The notes under the pieces are model-generated. The model had not been told where the DNA came from and searched no databases. It saw only the letters and a list, made by a program, of their open reading frames with translations. The position numbers were made by a program, and so were the translations under genes. A DNA stretch of 64,000 nucleotides from Parahaliea mediterranea (GTDB taxonomy: Bacteria > Pseudomonadota > Gammaproteobacteria > Pseudomonadales > Halieaceae): assembly GCF_003402235.1 (NCBI RefSeq), contig NZ_QEWO01000001.1:620001-684000 (forward strand), written 5' to 3'. Positions 1-8,147 of the stretch are shown here, one piece after another; the stretch's first letter is position 1, and every line of letters begins with the position of its first letter.

Positions 1-2
1 CG

Positions 3-326
3 CTGGAATACGGCAATCGCACCTCCAGCTTCAACCGCGAGCAGTCGCTGCAAGCGCCGGATGGCGCCTACTATTATGTGCTGAGTGCGCAGGACCCCGG
101 CTACCAGAACTGGCTGGACCCAGTGGGCCTTGGCCGGGGCGCCATGCTGCTGCGCTTTGACGGGGTGAATGGCGATATTCCCAAGGCCCAGTGGCCCAGC
201 GCCCAGGTGGTTGCCATGGAGGATCTGGCCAGCGCCATTCCCGGTTTTGCCACCGGCCAGCTCAAGGACAGGGAAGCACAACTGGCCGCGCGGCGGCGCC
301 ACCTGCAGCAGCGCTTCGGGCGCTAG
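3..326 (+). CDS. 3' part of a DUF1214-like protein (partial)
   Basis: This reading frame is open from the first full codon in the window and stops at 326, so only the last 107 residues or so are visible. The segment 'DPGYQNWLDPVGLGRG' followed by a strand ending 'AMLLRFDG' and an Arg-rich tail 'ARRRHLQQRFGR' resembles the C-terminus of DUF1214-type proteins, which have no well-defined enzyme activity. It ends 16 bp before the convergent lipA stop. The 5' end, start codon and any signal peptide lie outside the window. The family call comes from recognising the C-terminal pattern only and could be wrong. Confidence 0.5.
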   Translation: MEYGNRTSSFNREQSLQAPDGAYYYVLSAQDPGYQNWLDPVGLGRGAMLLRFDGVNGDIPKAQWPSAQVVAMEDLASAIPGFATGQLKDREAQLAARRRHLQQRFGR

Positions 327-341
327 CGACGCCGGGGCTGG

Positions 342-1328
342 TTACAGCCCCACGTTATTCTTTTGCAGTACCTGTTCGGCGCGGTAGCTGGAGCGTACAA
401 ACACACCGGACACCACCTCCAGAAAGCCTTTTTCCAGGCCCCAGTGGCGGTACTGCTCGAACTCATCCGGGGTGACATAGCGCTGGATGGGCAGGTGGTT
501 GACGGTCGGCTGCAGGTACTGGCCAAAGGTGAGAATGTCCACCCTGGCTGCGCGCAGGTCGTCCATGGCCTCGCGGATTTCCTGGTCGGTTTCGCCAAGG
601 CCCAGCATCAGGCTGGTTTTGGTGAGCACGTCCGGGCGGTGGGCCTTGGCGTGGGCCAGCACGGCCAGGGTCTGCTCGTAGGAGGCCCGCGGGTCGCGCA
701 CCGGGTGGGTCAGGCGCCGCACCGTCTCCACGTTCTGGGCAAATACTTCAATGCCGGAATCGACCACGGTTTCCACGTCTTTCAAAACACCCAGAAAATC
801 CGGGGTCAGGGCCTCCACCGCGGTGTCCGGGTTGTCCTCTTTAACCCGGCGCACGCAGGCGGCGTAGTGGCCGGCGCCGCCGTCCGGCAGGTCGTCGCGG
901 TTCACCGAGGTCAGCACTACGTATTTCAGGCCCATCAGCGACACCGAGCGGGCGGTGTTGTCCGGCTCCTCACTGTCCAGCCAGCCTTTGGGGTTGCCGG
1001 TATTCACCGAGCAGAACCGGCAGGCCCGGGTGCAGACATCCCCCATCAGCATGATGGTGGCGGTGCCGGCGCTCCAGCACTCACTCATATTGGGGCACTT
1101 GGCCTCTTCGCAGACGGTGGCCAGACGGTGCTCGTGCACAATGCCCTTTACCTTCTCGAAGGTGGGGCCGCCACGGGCGCGAATGCGCAGCCAGTCGGGC
1201 TTGGCCAGGCGTGCTCCCTGGCCGCTGCTGGACTTGATACCGTCCTTGATGGCGGTAATGCCACGGTCGTTGACGAACTTCTGTCCGCTGTAAACCTGCA
1301 CGGTGGGAATGAGATTGCTGTCTGCCAT
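342..1328 (-). CDS. lipA: Lipoyl synthase LipA
   Basis: This radical-SAM enzyme inserts two sulfurs into octanoyl groups on lipoyl domains of 2-oxoacid dehydrogenases and GcvH, the last step of lipoate synthesis in the cytosol. The 328-residue length is normal. Two [4Fe-4S] motifs are visible: the auxiliary cluster C73-x4-C78-x5-C84 ('[12 protein letters not shown]') and the radical-SAM C99-x3-C103-x2-C106 ('CTRACRFC'). The C-terminal 'RSSYRAEQ' carries the conserved serine of the family. The ATG at 1328 is preceded by an AGGAC-like ribosome binding site. lipB, the usual partner, is not in the window: the neighbours are a DUF1214-like gene end and a divergent TetR gene, so lipA appears to be transcribed alone. 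Confidence 0.97.
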   Translation of the reverse strand: MADSNLIPTVQVYSGQKFVNDRGITAIKDGIKSSSGQGARLAKPDWLRIRARGGPTFEKVKGIVHEHRLATVCEEAKCPNMSECWSAGTATIMLMGDVCTRACRFCSVNTGNPKGWLDSEEPDNTARSVSLMGLKYVVLTSVNRDDLPDGGAGHYAACVRRVKEDNPDTAVEALTPDFLGVLKDVETVVDSGIEVFAQNVETVRRLTHPVRDPRASYEQTLAVLAHAKAHRPDVLTKTSLMLGLGETDQEIREAMDDLRAARVDILTFGQYLQPTVNHLPIQRYVTPDEFEQYRHWGLEKGFLEVVSGVFVRSSYRAEQVLQKNNVGL

Positions 1329-1588
1329 TGACTGTCCTGCACTAGCGCTGCGCTGTGGCCCCGATCCCTGCGCCAGACAGGGCTCGATTACAGGGCCGGA
1401 TTGAGAGAATTGAGAGAGCGGCTCGAAGGGCCGAGTATAACGGAAGCCGCCGCCGGGGTTGAGGGGGCGCGGGATTATTCCCCCTGCCCGATCGGGGCGG
1501 AGCCTCCCGCGGGCTGCCCCACCGCTTGGCAGTCGCGCCGATATGGGGCTTAATAGCCGGCAGGTAAAAATTTTGATTAAGGTTAAGC

Positions 1589-2215
1589 ATGCCGGATGCC
1601 CCCGCCACCGAAGGCCGACGCGAACGCAAGAAACGCGAGACCCGCGCCCGCATCCTGCGCGTGGCCCAGGAGGAATTCACCCGGCGCGGCTTTGAGTCCA
1701 CCACGGTGGAGACCATCGCCGAGCGCGCCGACATCTCCAAGCCGACCCTGTTCAATTACTTCCCCAGCAAACTGAGCCTACTGCAGGCCCTGCTGCCGGC
1801 GGTGGACGAGCGCTTTGCCACCGCCATTGAGGCCACGGGCAAGGGCGCGGTGTCCACCGACGAGCGCCTGCAGAACTTCTTCAACTATGTGGCGTCGATG
1901 ATCGACATCACCCCCCAGCTCACCCGCTCGCTGCTGCTGCAGTCCCTGCAGGTGTACCAGGGCGAGGAAAGACAGGCCACCGCCGCGGACCCGCGCCGCT
2001 TTCCGGCCACCCGCGGCGCCCTGCTGGCGCTGATCGATGCCGGCATTCTGCGCGGCGAAATCCGCACCGACCGCAGCCCGGAACAGCTGGCCGAGTACCT
2101 CACCGGCATCTACGTGCACCAGTTGATGATGTGGCTGATCAACCCCCGCTATCCGCTGAAAACCGAACTGACCGCCGCCGCCGGCTTCCTCGCTTCTGCG
2201 CTGAGGCCTTCCTGA
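1589..2215 (+). CDS. TetR/AcrR family transcriptional regulator
   Basis: The 208-residue protein has a typical TetR N-terminal DNA-binding domain at about residues 15-65, with '[43 protein letters not shown]' read as helix 1 through the recognition helix. The C-terminal ligand domain is divergent, as usual. TAAGGTT lies just before the ATG. The gene is divergent from lipA and sits immediately upstream of three tandem TonB-dependent receptors on the same strand. Control of the receptors, or of itself, is a plausible inference but no operator was identified. The effector is unknown. Confidence 0.9.
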   Translation: MPDAPATEGRRERKKRETRARILRVAQEEFTRRGFESTTVETIAERADISKPTLFNYFPSKLSLLQALLPAVDERFATAIEATGKGAVSTDERLQNFFNYVASMIDITPQLTRSLLLQSLQVYQGEERQATAADPRRFPATRGALLALIDAGILRGEIRTDRSPEQLAEYLTGIYVHQLMMWLINPRYPLKTELTAAAGFLASALRPS

Positions 2216-2243
2216 GCGCTTTCTGAACCTACGCACTTAACCC

Positions 2244-2280
2244 ACCCGGCGCGACCAGCGCCCCCCATTGCCGGGTTTAT
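2244..2280 (+). terminator. Candidate intrinsic terminator after the TetR gene
   Basis: ACCCGGC at 2244-2250 can pair with GCCGGGT at 2270-2276, followed by a short T/A tract (TTTATTATTT). The loop is long (19 nt), so this is a moderate candidate. It would separate the TetR transcript from the first receptor. Confidence 0.4.
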
Positions 2281-2452
2281 TATTTCATACCGAAATTTGG
2301 CCACTGCCTGATTTTGTGAATGGCCCAGGCGCGGACTCAGGCGTATCTTTGCCCGCGGTCATTTTTTTGTACCCAATATAAACTTTTACTACCCGCAACC
2401 ATCCGGCTACGCACACGCGTCCCGTCTGCACATCGAACCAAGCGAGGCCTAC

Positions 2453-4972
2453 ATGCAACACGCTACCACTCACCGCCACGCGCCGCTGGCGCTGGCGATC
2501 TCCCTGCTCAGCGCTCCGGTCGCCCTGCCCGCCCTGGCCCAGGGGGCGGCACTGGAAGAAGTCGTGGTTACCGCGCAAAAACGCGAAGAGTCCAGCCAGG
2601 ACACCCCCATTTCCATCACCGCCCTCAGCGAAACGGCTGTTGAGAACCGCGGCATCGCCAACTCCGAAGACCTGATCGGCGAATTGCCCGGCCTGTCCGG
2701 CTACACCGCCCCGGGCTCTCGCGGCGCCTCCAGCCTGGCCATGCGCGGCGTGTCTGCCGGCAACCCGGCCAACCTGTCGCTGGACCCGTCCGTGGCCATG
2801 TACATGGACGGCGTGTACGTGGGCAAGCTGGTGGGTTCGGCCATGGACGTGGCCGAGATAGAGCGCATTGAAGTGCTGCGCGGGCCCCAGGGCACGCTGT
2901 ACGGCCGCAACTCCACCGCCGGCGCGGTGAACTTCATTACCAAAAAGCCCACCGGCGAATTCGGCGTGCGCGCCAGCGCCAAGGCCGGCAACTACAACTT
3001 CCGCGAATTCAAAACCAACATTGACCTGCCGGCCTTTGGCACCGTGGGCGAAGGCCTTGGCGAATTTGCCGTGAACCTGGGCTACCAGACCCGCCTGCGC
3101 GATGGCTTCTACGAGAACGACAGCCCCGGCGGCGATGACTTCGACGACCTGGACCGCCAGGCCTGGCGCTTTGCTGCCAGCTGGAACATCACCGACCGGG
3201 TGTATGTGGATTACATCTACGACCACAGCGAGCTGGACGAAATCGGCGCGCTGCAACAGGTGGTGGGCTACACGCCGGTGGACGCCGGCGGCAATGTCAG
3301 CCGCCTGGATGCCATGCAGGGCCTGCTGCAGGCCGCCCGGGGCTGGGCCGCCAACCCCGGCGCCGACAGCCGCATTGCCGAGCGCTGGATTCCCTCCCTG
3401 CAGCAGAGCATCAACGCCTACCAGAATGCCCTGGACCGTGGCGAAGGCCGCGCCGACGACGGCCTGGCGGACTTTGCCCCGGCATCACAGAACGATGTGG
3501 ACGGCCACTCCCTCACCGCCACCTGGGAAGCGGGTGAGCTCGGCATCTTCGGCGATGTGACCTTTAAGTCCATCACCGCCTACCGGGAAGTGGAAACCTC
3601 GGTCTTTGGCGACCTGGAAGACATCGACTCGCGCCTGGACGGCAACGGTGTGGGCGCCTATTCCGACCTGGTGCACCTGACCCTGGGCCAGCTCTACGGC
3701 GCCTCCGGCGGCTACGCCTTCGGCCAGGTGGACAACCTGTGGAACGGCATCGACGACATCGGCGCCTTCCACACCAAGCAGGACACCTACACCGGCTACG
3801 AGCAGTTCTCCGAAGAACTGCAAATGGTGGGCAGCACCGACCGGGTGGACTACGCCCTGGGCCTTTATTACTTCGAGGACGAGGGCAAGTACCGCCGCAA
3901 CGCCATCTTCGCCGCCCCCCTGAATGGCGCCGGCAGCCAGTACTACGACAACGCCACCGAAGCCTGGGCCGCCTTCTCCCAGGCCACCTGGACCCCCGGC
4001 TGGTTTGACGACCGCATCGCCCTGACCTTCGGCCTGCGCTACACCGAGGAAGAGAAGGAAATCGACTACAACTACAGCGCCTACGAAACGCCCTTCGGCC
4101 CGGTGCCGGCGCAAATCGCCAGCCGCGACGAGAGCTTCAGCAACGTGAGCGGCAACTTCACCCTGGCCTACCAGTTCACCGACCAGGTCAACGGCTTCTT
4201 CCGCTACGCCACCGGCTATCGCAGCGGCGGTTTCAACGGCGAGGTGTTCAACAACGCCTACGACGAGGAAACCATCGAGCAGTACGAGGTCGGCTTCAAG
4301 AGCGACCTGTGGAACCAGCGTCTGCGCATCAACGGCTCCCTGTACACCTACACCTACGAGGACCTGCAGGTCAGCCAGATTCGCACCGACACCGGCGCCG
4401 CCACCAGCATGATCACCAACGCCGGCGAAGCCGACCGCTGGGGTGGCGAGCTGGAAATGATGGTGTCTCCGCTGGACGACCTGGTGCTGGGCCTGAGCTA
4501 CTCCTACGTGGACGGCGACTTCGAGAAGTTCCCCGAAGTGTGCGGCACCAACGTGCCCACCACCTGCATCGACACCTCCGGCATGGCCAAGCGCGGCGCC
4601 TCGCCCGACCACCAGGTCAGCGTGTCTGCCGACTACCTGTTTGCCCGCACTCCCGTCGGCAACCTGACCGGCTATGTGCAGGCCAACTGGCAGAGCGACT
4701 GGGTGGAAACCGCCCTGTGGAGCGCCGTGGTGGGCGGCGAGCCGGTGGTTTACGACCACCAGGGCATGGACGAGCGCACCATCGTCAACGCCCGCCTGAA
4801 CCTGGAAGACATCCAGGTGGGTGACGGCTACCTGCGCGTCAGCCTGTGGGGTCGTAACCTGACCGACGACGACTACCCCAACTTCGCCGTCAACTTCGGC
4901 ACCCTGGGGCTGATCGCCGAGCAGTACGGCGCGCCGCGCACCTACGGCCTGGAAGTCACCTACGACTACTGA
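2453..4972 (+). CDS. TonB-dependent receptor, copy 1 of 3
   Basis: This is an outer-membrane, energy-coupled importer of 839 residues. A signal peptide (about residues 1-30, ending 'ALAQG') is followed by a TonB-box-like 'EEVVVTAQ'. The plug domain carries the family hallmarks 'IERIEVLRGPQGTLYG' and 'NSTAGAVNFITKKP', and the beta-barrel ends in an aromatic residue ('VTYDY'). The start is supported by AAGCGAGG upstream. It is closely similar along its whole length to the next two genes. The substrate cannot be read from sequence: this plug type is common in marine gammaproteobacteria and sphingomonads and is not diagnostic of siderophores. No tonB/exbBD or periplasmic binding gene is nearby. 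Confidence 0.93.
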   Translation: MQHATTHRHAPLALAISLLSAPVALPALAQGAALEEVVVTAQKREESSQDTPISITALSETAVENRGIANSEDLIGELPGLSGYTAPGSRGASSLAMRGVSAGNPANLSLDPSVAMYMDGVYVGKLVGSAMDVAEIERIEVLRGPQGTLYGRNSTAGAVNFITKKPTGEFGVRASAKAGNYNFREFKTNIDLPAFGTVGEGLGEFAVNLGYQTRLRDGFYENDSPGGDDFDDLDRQAWRFAASWNITDRVYVDYIYDHSELDEIGALQQVVGYTPVDAGGNVSRLDAMQGLLQAARGWAANPGADSRIAERWIPSLQQSINAYQNALDRGEGRADDGLADFAPASQNDVDGHSLTATWEAGELGIFGDVTFKSITAYREVETSVFGDLEDIDSRLDGNGVGAYSDLVHLTLGQLYGASGGYAFGQVDNLWNGIDDIGAFHTKQDTYTGYEQFSEELQMVGSTDRVDYALGLYYFEDEGKYRRNAIFAAPLNGAGSQYYDNATEAWAAFSQATWTPGWFDDRIALTFGLRYTEEEKEIDYNYSAYETPFGPVPAQIASRDESFSNVSGNFTLAYQFTDQVNGFFRYATGYRSGGFNGEVFNNAYDEETIEQYEVGFKSDLWNQRLRINGSLYTYTYEDLQVSQIRTDTGAATSMITNAGEADRWGGELEMMVSPLDDLVLGLSYSYVDGDFEKFPEVCGTNVPTTCIDTSGMAKRGASPDHQVSVSADYLFARTPVGNLTGYVQANWQSDWVETALWSAVVGGEPVVYDHQGMDERTIVNARLNLEDIQVGDGYLRVSLWGRNLTDDDYPNFAVNFGTLGLIAEQYGAPRTYGLEVTYDY

Positions 4973-4999
4973 TCGGGCACCACCCGGTCCATGTTCGGG

Positions 5000-5031
5000 G
5001 CGGCACCGGCAATGGTGTCGCTCTTTTTTTT
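5000..5031 (+). terminator. Intrinsic terminator of receptor 1
   Basis: GCGGCACC (5000-5007) pairs with GGTGTCGC (5014-5021), allowing one G-U pair, around a six-base loop. A T-rich tract follows at 5022-5031. It makes receptor 1 a single-gene transcription unit unless read-through occurs. Confidence 0.8.
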
Positions 5032-5161
5032 GCGCCGCAGCGGCCCCACCCACCCGGCACTCGCCCCCCTTACCAGCGTCTGTTCCGGCGCTCGGCGGGC
5101 AATTCATCGCCCACAGTCTGACAATCAAAACCAGCCACACCGCCTTTCGGGCGCCCGCCCG

Positions 5162-5285
5162 TAGCCTGCCGCCAGAGCCCGGAGTAAGGTGGCCCGGCGC
5201 CGCGTTTCTGACGCTGCGCGCCGTTTTACCTGCTCAATAACACCGGGGCCTGTCGGCCTCCGATAAGATGGTCAGCGAGGTTCAC
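5162..5285 (+). promoter_or_regulatory. 5' leader/promoter region of receptor 2, duplicated before receptor 3
   Basis: Blocks TAGCCTGCC, GGAGTAAGGTGGCCCGGCG, TTTTACCTGCTCAATAACACC and AAGATGGTCAGCGAGGTTCAC occur here in the same order and nearly the same spacing as at 8022-8147. The last block contains the ribosome binding site (AGCGAGG) for the ATG at 5286. Conservation in a non-coding stretch suggests promoter or regulatory elements duplicated with the gene. No -35/-10 pair was assigned. Confidence 0.6.
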
Positions 5286-7865
5286 ATGCCATTATCCAAA
5301 CCCCTTTCCCCCAGTGCACCGGTCACCGGAACGCGCTCCTCCCAGGCACGCCCAGCCCGCGCCCTGGCGCCCCGGCCAATGGCCTTGGCGCTCGGCCTGG
5401 CCATCAGCCCCTGCGCCTTGCCCGTGCTGGCCCAGGGCGGCGCCCTGGAGGAAGTGGTGGTCACCGCCCAGAAGCGGGAAGAGTCCAGCCAGGACACCCC
5501 CATCTCCATCACCGCCTTGAGCGAGTCCAACATCGAGAATCGCGGGATCAACAACAGCGAAGACCTGATCGGCCAGATACCCGGCGTATCCGGCTACGAC
5601 TCCCCCGGCTCCCGGGCCGCAACCGCCATCAACATGCGCGGTGTGTCTGGTGGCGCGCCGGCCAACCTGTCGCTGGACCCGGCGGTGGCGCTGTACCTGG
5701 ACGGCGTTTACGTGGGCAAGCAGGTGGGTTCGGCCATGGACGTGGCGGAGATTGAGCGCATCGAGGTACTGCGCGGCCCCCAGGGCACCCTGTACGGGCG
5801 CAACTCCACTGGCGGCGCGGTGAACTTCATCACCAAAAAGCCCAGCGGCGAATTCGGCCTGCGCGCCAAGGCCGGGGTGGGCAACTACAACTACCGCCAG
5901 TTCAAGGGCAACCTCGACCTGCCGGCCATCGGCACCGCGGGCGAGGGCCTTGGCGAGTTGGCGGTCAACTTCGGTTACCAGACACGCCTGCGCGACGGCC
6001 TGTACGACAACAACAGCCCGGGCGGCGATGACTTCGACGAGATGGACCGCCAGGCCTGGCGCTTTGCCGCCCGCTGGTCGCTCACCGACAGCTTCTATGT
6101 GGACTACGCCTACGACAACAGCAAGCTCGATGAAGTCGGCGCCCTGCAGCAAACCGTGGGCTTTACCGCCGTGGACCCGGCCGGCAACGTCAGCCGCATC
6201 CAGGCCCTGCAGGGCACCCTGGCCGCGGCCCGCGGCTGGGCCCAGATTCCGGGCACCGACCCGCGCATCAGCGAGCGCTGGATTCCCTCCCTGCAGGAGA
6301 CGATAGACGTTTACCAGCAGGCCGCCGCGCGGGGCGAAGGCCGCGCCGACGAGGGCATGGCCGACTTTACCCCCCGATCGGTGAACGACGTGGACGGCCA
6401 CGCCCTTACCCTGACCTGGGAAGCCGGCGAACTGGGCTTTCTCGGGGACGTGACCTTCCGCTCCATCAGCGCCATGCGCGACCTGGAAACCTCCGTGTTC
6501 GGTGACCTGGAAGACATCGACTCGCGCCAGGACGCCAACGGCATCGGCGCCTATTCCGATCTGGTGCACCTGACCCTGGCCCAGCTCTACGGGCCCTCCT
6601 CCGGCTTTGCCTACCCGGTGCTGGACAACATGTGGAACGCCATCGACAGCGTGGGGGCCTTCCACACCAAGCAGAACACCACCACCGCCTACGAGCAGTG
6701 GTCTCAGGAGCTGCAGATGGTGGGCAGCACCGACCGGGTGGAATACGTGCTGGGCCTTTACTACTTCGAGGACGAGGGCGAATACCGCCGCAACGCAACC
6801 TTCGCCGCGCCCCTGAACGGCGATGCCGCCGCCCAGAACTACGACAACGCCACCGAGGCCTGGGCGGCCTTTTCCCAGGCCACCTGGACGCCGGGCTGGA
6901 TGGACGAGCGCCTGTCCTTCACCGCCGGCCTGCGCTACACCGAAGAGGACAAAACCATCGACTACGACTACGCGGAAGTGGTGTCGCCCTTTGGGATCAC
7001 CCCGGCCCGCGCCGTCAGCCGCGCCAATGACTTCAGCAACGTCAGCGGCAACTTCACGGTGGCCTTGCAGGCCACCGAGGACCTCAACACCTACTTCCGC
7101 TACTCCACCGGCTATCGCAGCGGCGGCTTCAACGGGGAGATCTTCGACAACCCCTACGAGGAAGAGAGCATTGAGCAGTTCGAACTGGGCCTGAAAAGCG
7201 ACTGGTGGGACAACCGCCTGCGCATCAACGCCGCGGTGTACACCTACACCTACGACGACCTGCAGGTCAGCCAGGTGAAAACCGACGGCGGCGCCGCCAC
7301 CACCCAGATCACCAATGCCGGCTCCGCCGAGCGCTGGGGGGGCGAGTTGGAACTGGCCGCGGCCCCGCTGGAGGACCTGATCGTCAGCCTGGGCTACTCC
7401 TATGTGCACGGCGACTTTGAAGAATACCCGGACGTGTGCGGCACCAACGTGCCCATTACCTGCATCGACGGCAGCAACGAGGCCTCCCGAGCTTCGCCGG
7501 GCACGCAGCTGACCGCCTCGCTGGACTACGTCTTCGCCCGCACCCACATCGGCGATGTGCGCGGCTACCTGCAGGCCAACTACCAGGACGACTGGCCGGA
7601 AAACTCCCTGTGGTCCGCGGTAATCAGCGGCGAGCCGGTGATCTACGACCGCCAGGGCATGGACGCTCGCACCCTGGTGGACGCGCGCCTGAGCCTGGAG
7701 AACATCCCCATGGGCGACGGTGTGCTGCGCGTCACAGCCTGGGGCAAAAACCTGCTGGACGATGACTACCCCACCTTCGCCATCAACTTCGGCAGCCTGG
7801 GCCTGATCACCGAGCAGTACGGCCCGCCCCGCACCTACGGCCTGGAAGTGGCCTACGACTACTGA
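5286..7865 (+). CDS. TonB-dependent receptor, copy 2 of 3
   Basis: This outer-membrane receptor has 859 residues from the chosen start. An ATG six codons earlier (5268) overlaps the AGCGAGG ribosome binding site that fits 5286, and the parallel site in copy 3 uses the same arrangement. The signal peptide is longer than in copy 1 and ends 'PVLAQG'. It is followed by 'EEVVVTAQKREESSQ', the plug motif 'EVLRGPQGTLYGRNSTGG', and a barrel ending 'EVAYDY'. It differs from copies 1 and 3 in scattered extracellular-loop segments, consistent with changed ligand recognition. It has its own leader and terminator. Confidence 0.93.
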   Translation: MPLSKPLSPSAPVTGTRSSQARPARALAPRPMALALGLAISPCALPVLAQGGALEEVVVTAQKREESSQDTPISITALSESNIENRGINNSEDLIGQIPGVSGYDSPGSRAATAINMRGVSGGAPANLSLDPAVALYLDGVYVGKQVGSAMDVAEIERIEVLRGPQGTLYGRNSTGGAVNFITKKPSGEFGLRAKAGVGNYNYRQFKGNLDLPAIGTAGEGLGELAVNFGYQTRLRDGLYDNNSPGGDDFDEMDRQAWRFAARWSLTDSFYVDYAYDNSKLDEVGALQQTVGFTAVDPAGNVSRIQALQGTLAAARGWAQIPGTDPRISERWIPSLQETIDVYQQAAARGEGRADEGMADFTPRSVNDVDGHALTLTWEAGELGFLGDVTFRSISAMRDLETSVFGDLEDIDSRQDANGIGAYSDLVHLTLAQLYGPSSGFAYPVLDNMWNAIDSVGAFHTKQNTTTAYEQWSQELQMVGSTDRVEYVLGLYYFEDEGEYRRNATFAAPLNGDAAAQNYDNATEAWAAFSQATWTPGWMDERLSFTAGLRYTEEDKTIDYDYAEVVSPFGITPARAVSRANDFSNVSGNFTVALQATEDLNTYFRYSTGYRSGGFNGEIFDNPYEEESIEQFELGLKSDWWDNRLRINAAVYTYTYDDLQVSQVKTDGGAATTQITNAGSAERWGGELELAAAPLEDLIVSLGYSYVHGDFEEYPDVCGTNVPITCIDGSNEASRASPGTQLTASLDYVFARTHIGDVRGYLQANYQDDWPENSLWSAVISGEPVIYDRQGMDARTLVDARLSLENIPMGDGVLRVTAWGKNLLDDDYPTFAINFGSLGLITEQYGPPRTYGLEVAYDY

Positions 7866-7891
7866 CCCGGCCCGGCTACACAGCCCTTACA

Positions 7892-7921
7892 GGCGGCACT
7901 GGCAACAGCGCCGCCTTTTTT
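7892..7921 (+). terminator. Intrinsic terminator of receptor 2
   Basis: GGCGGC (7892-7897) pairs with GCCGCC (7910-7915) and is followed by six Ts (7916-7921). Confidence 0.8.
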
Positions 7922-8021
7922 ATGCGCCCTTACTAGAGGCGCCACCGGCCGCCGTGCGCGTCCGGCAGAGCGTGGTTTAGCAATCAATACCAACCCCGGC
8001 ACCCCTGCCAGAAAATGTCCA

Positions 8022-8147
8022 TAGCCTGCCCGAGACGGCAGGAGTATGGTTGCCCGGCGAGTATTTTTTTACTCCGAGTTCAGTTTTACTTGCTCGATAA
8101 CACCAAGGCAGCTCACTGCCTTATATAAGATGTACAGCGAGGTTCAC
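8022..8147 (+). promoter_or_regulatory. 5' leader/promoter region of receptor 3, duplicate of 5162-5285
   Basis: The blocks TAGCCTGCC, GGAGTATGGTTGCCCGGCG, TTTTACTTGCTCGATAACACC and AAGATGTACAGCGAGGTTCAC match the receptor 2 leader. A small GAGTA/TACTC inverted repeat around T7 lies at about 8060-8077 and is absent from the receptor 2 copy. Confidence 0.6.

Noticed and set aside
363-1331. 322-codon plus-strand frame over lipA
   Set aside because: LipA with both iron-sulfur motifs is on the minus strand; this is its shadow.
3485-5140. 551-codon minus-strand frame, with a similar 751-codon frame at 5292-7547 and a 436-codon frame at 8169-9479
   Set aside because: These lie opposite the three receptor genes, have the same Val/Gly/His-rich shadow composition, and have no ribosome binding site or recognisable domain.
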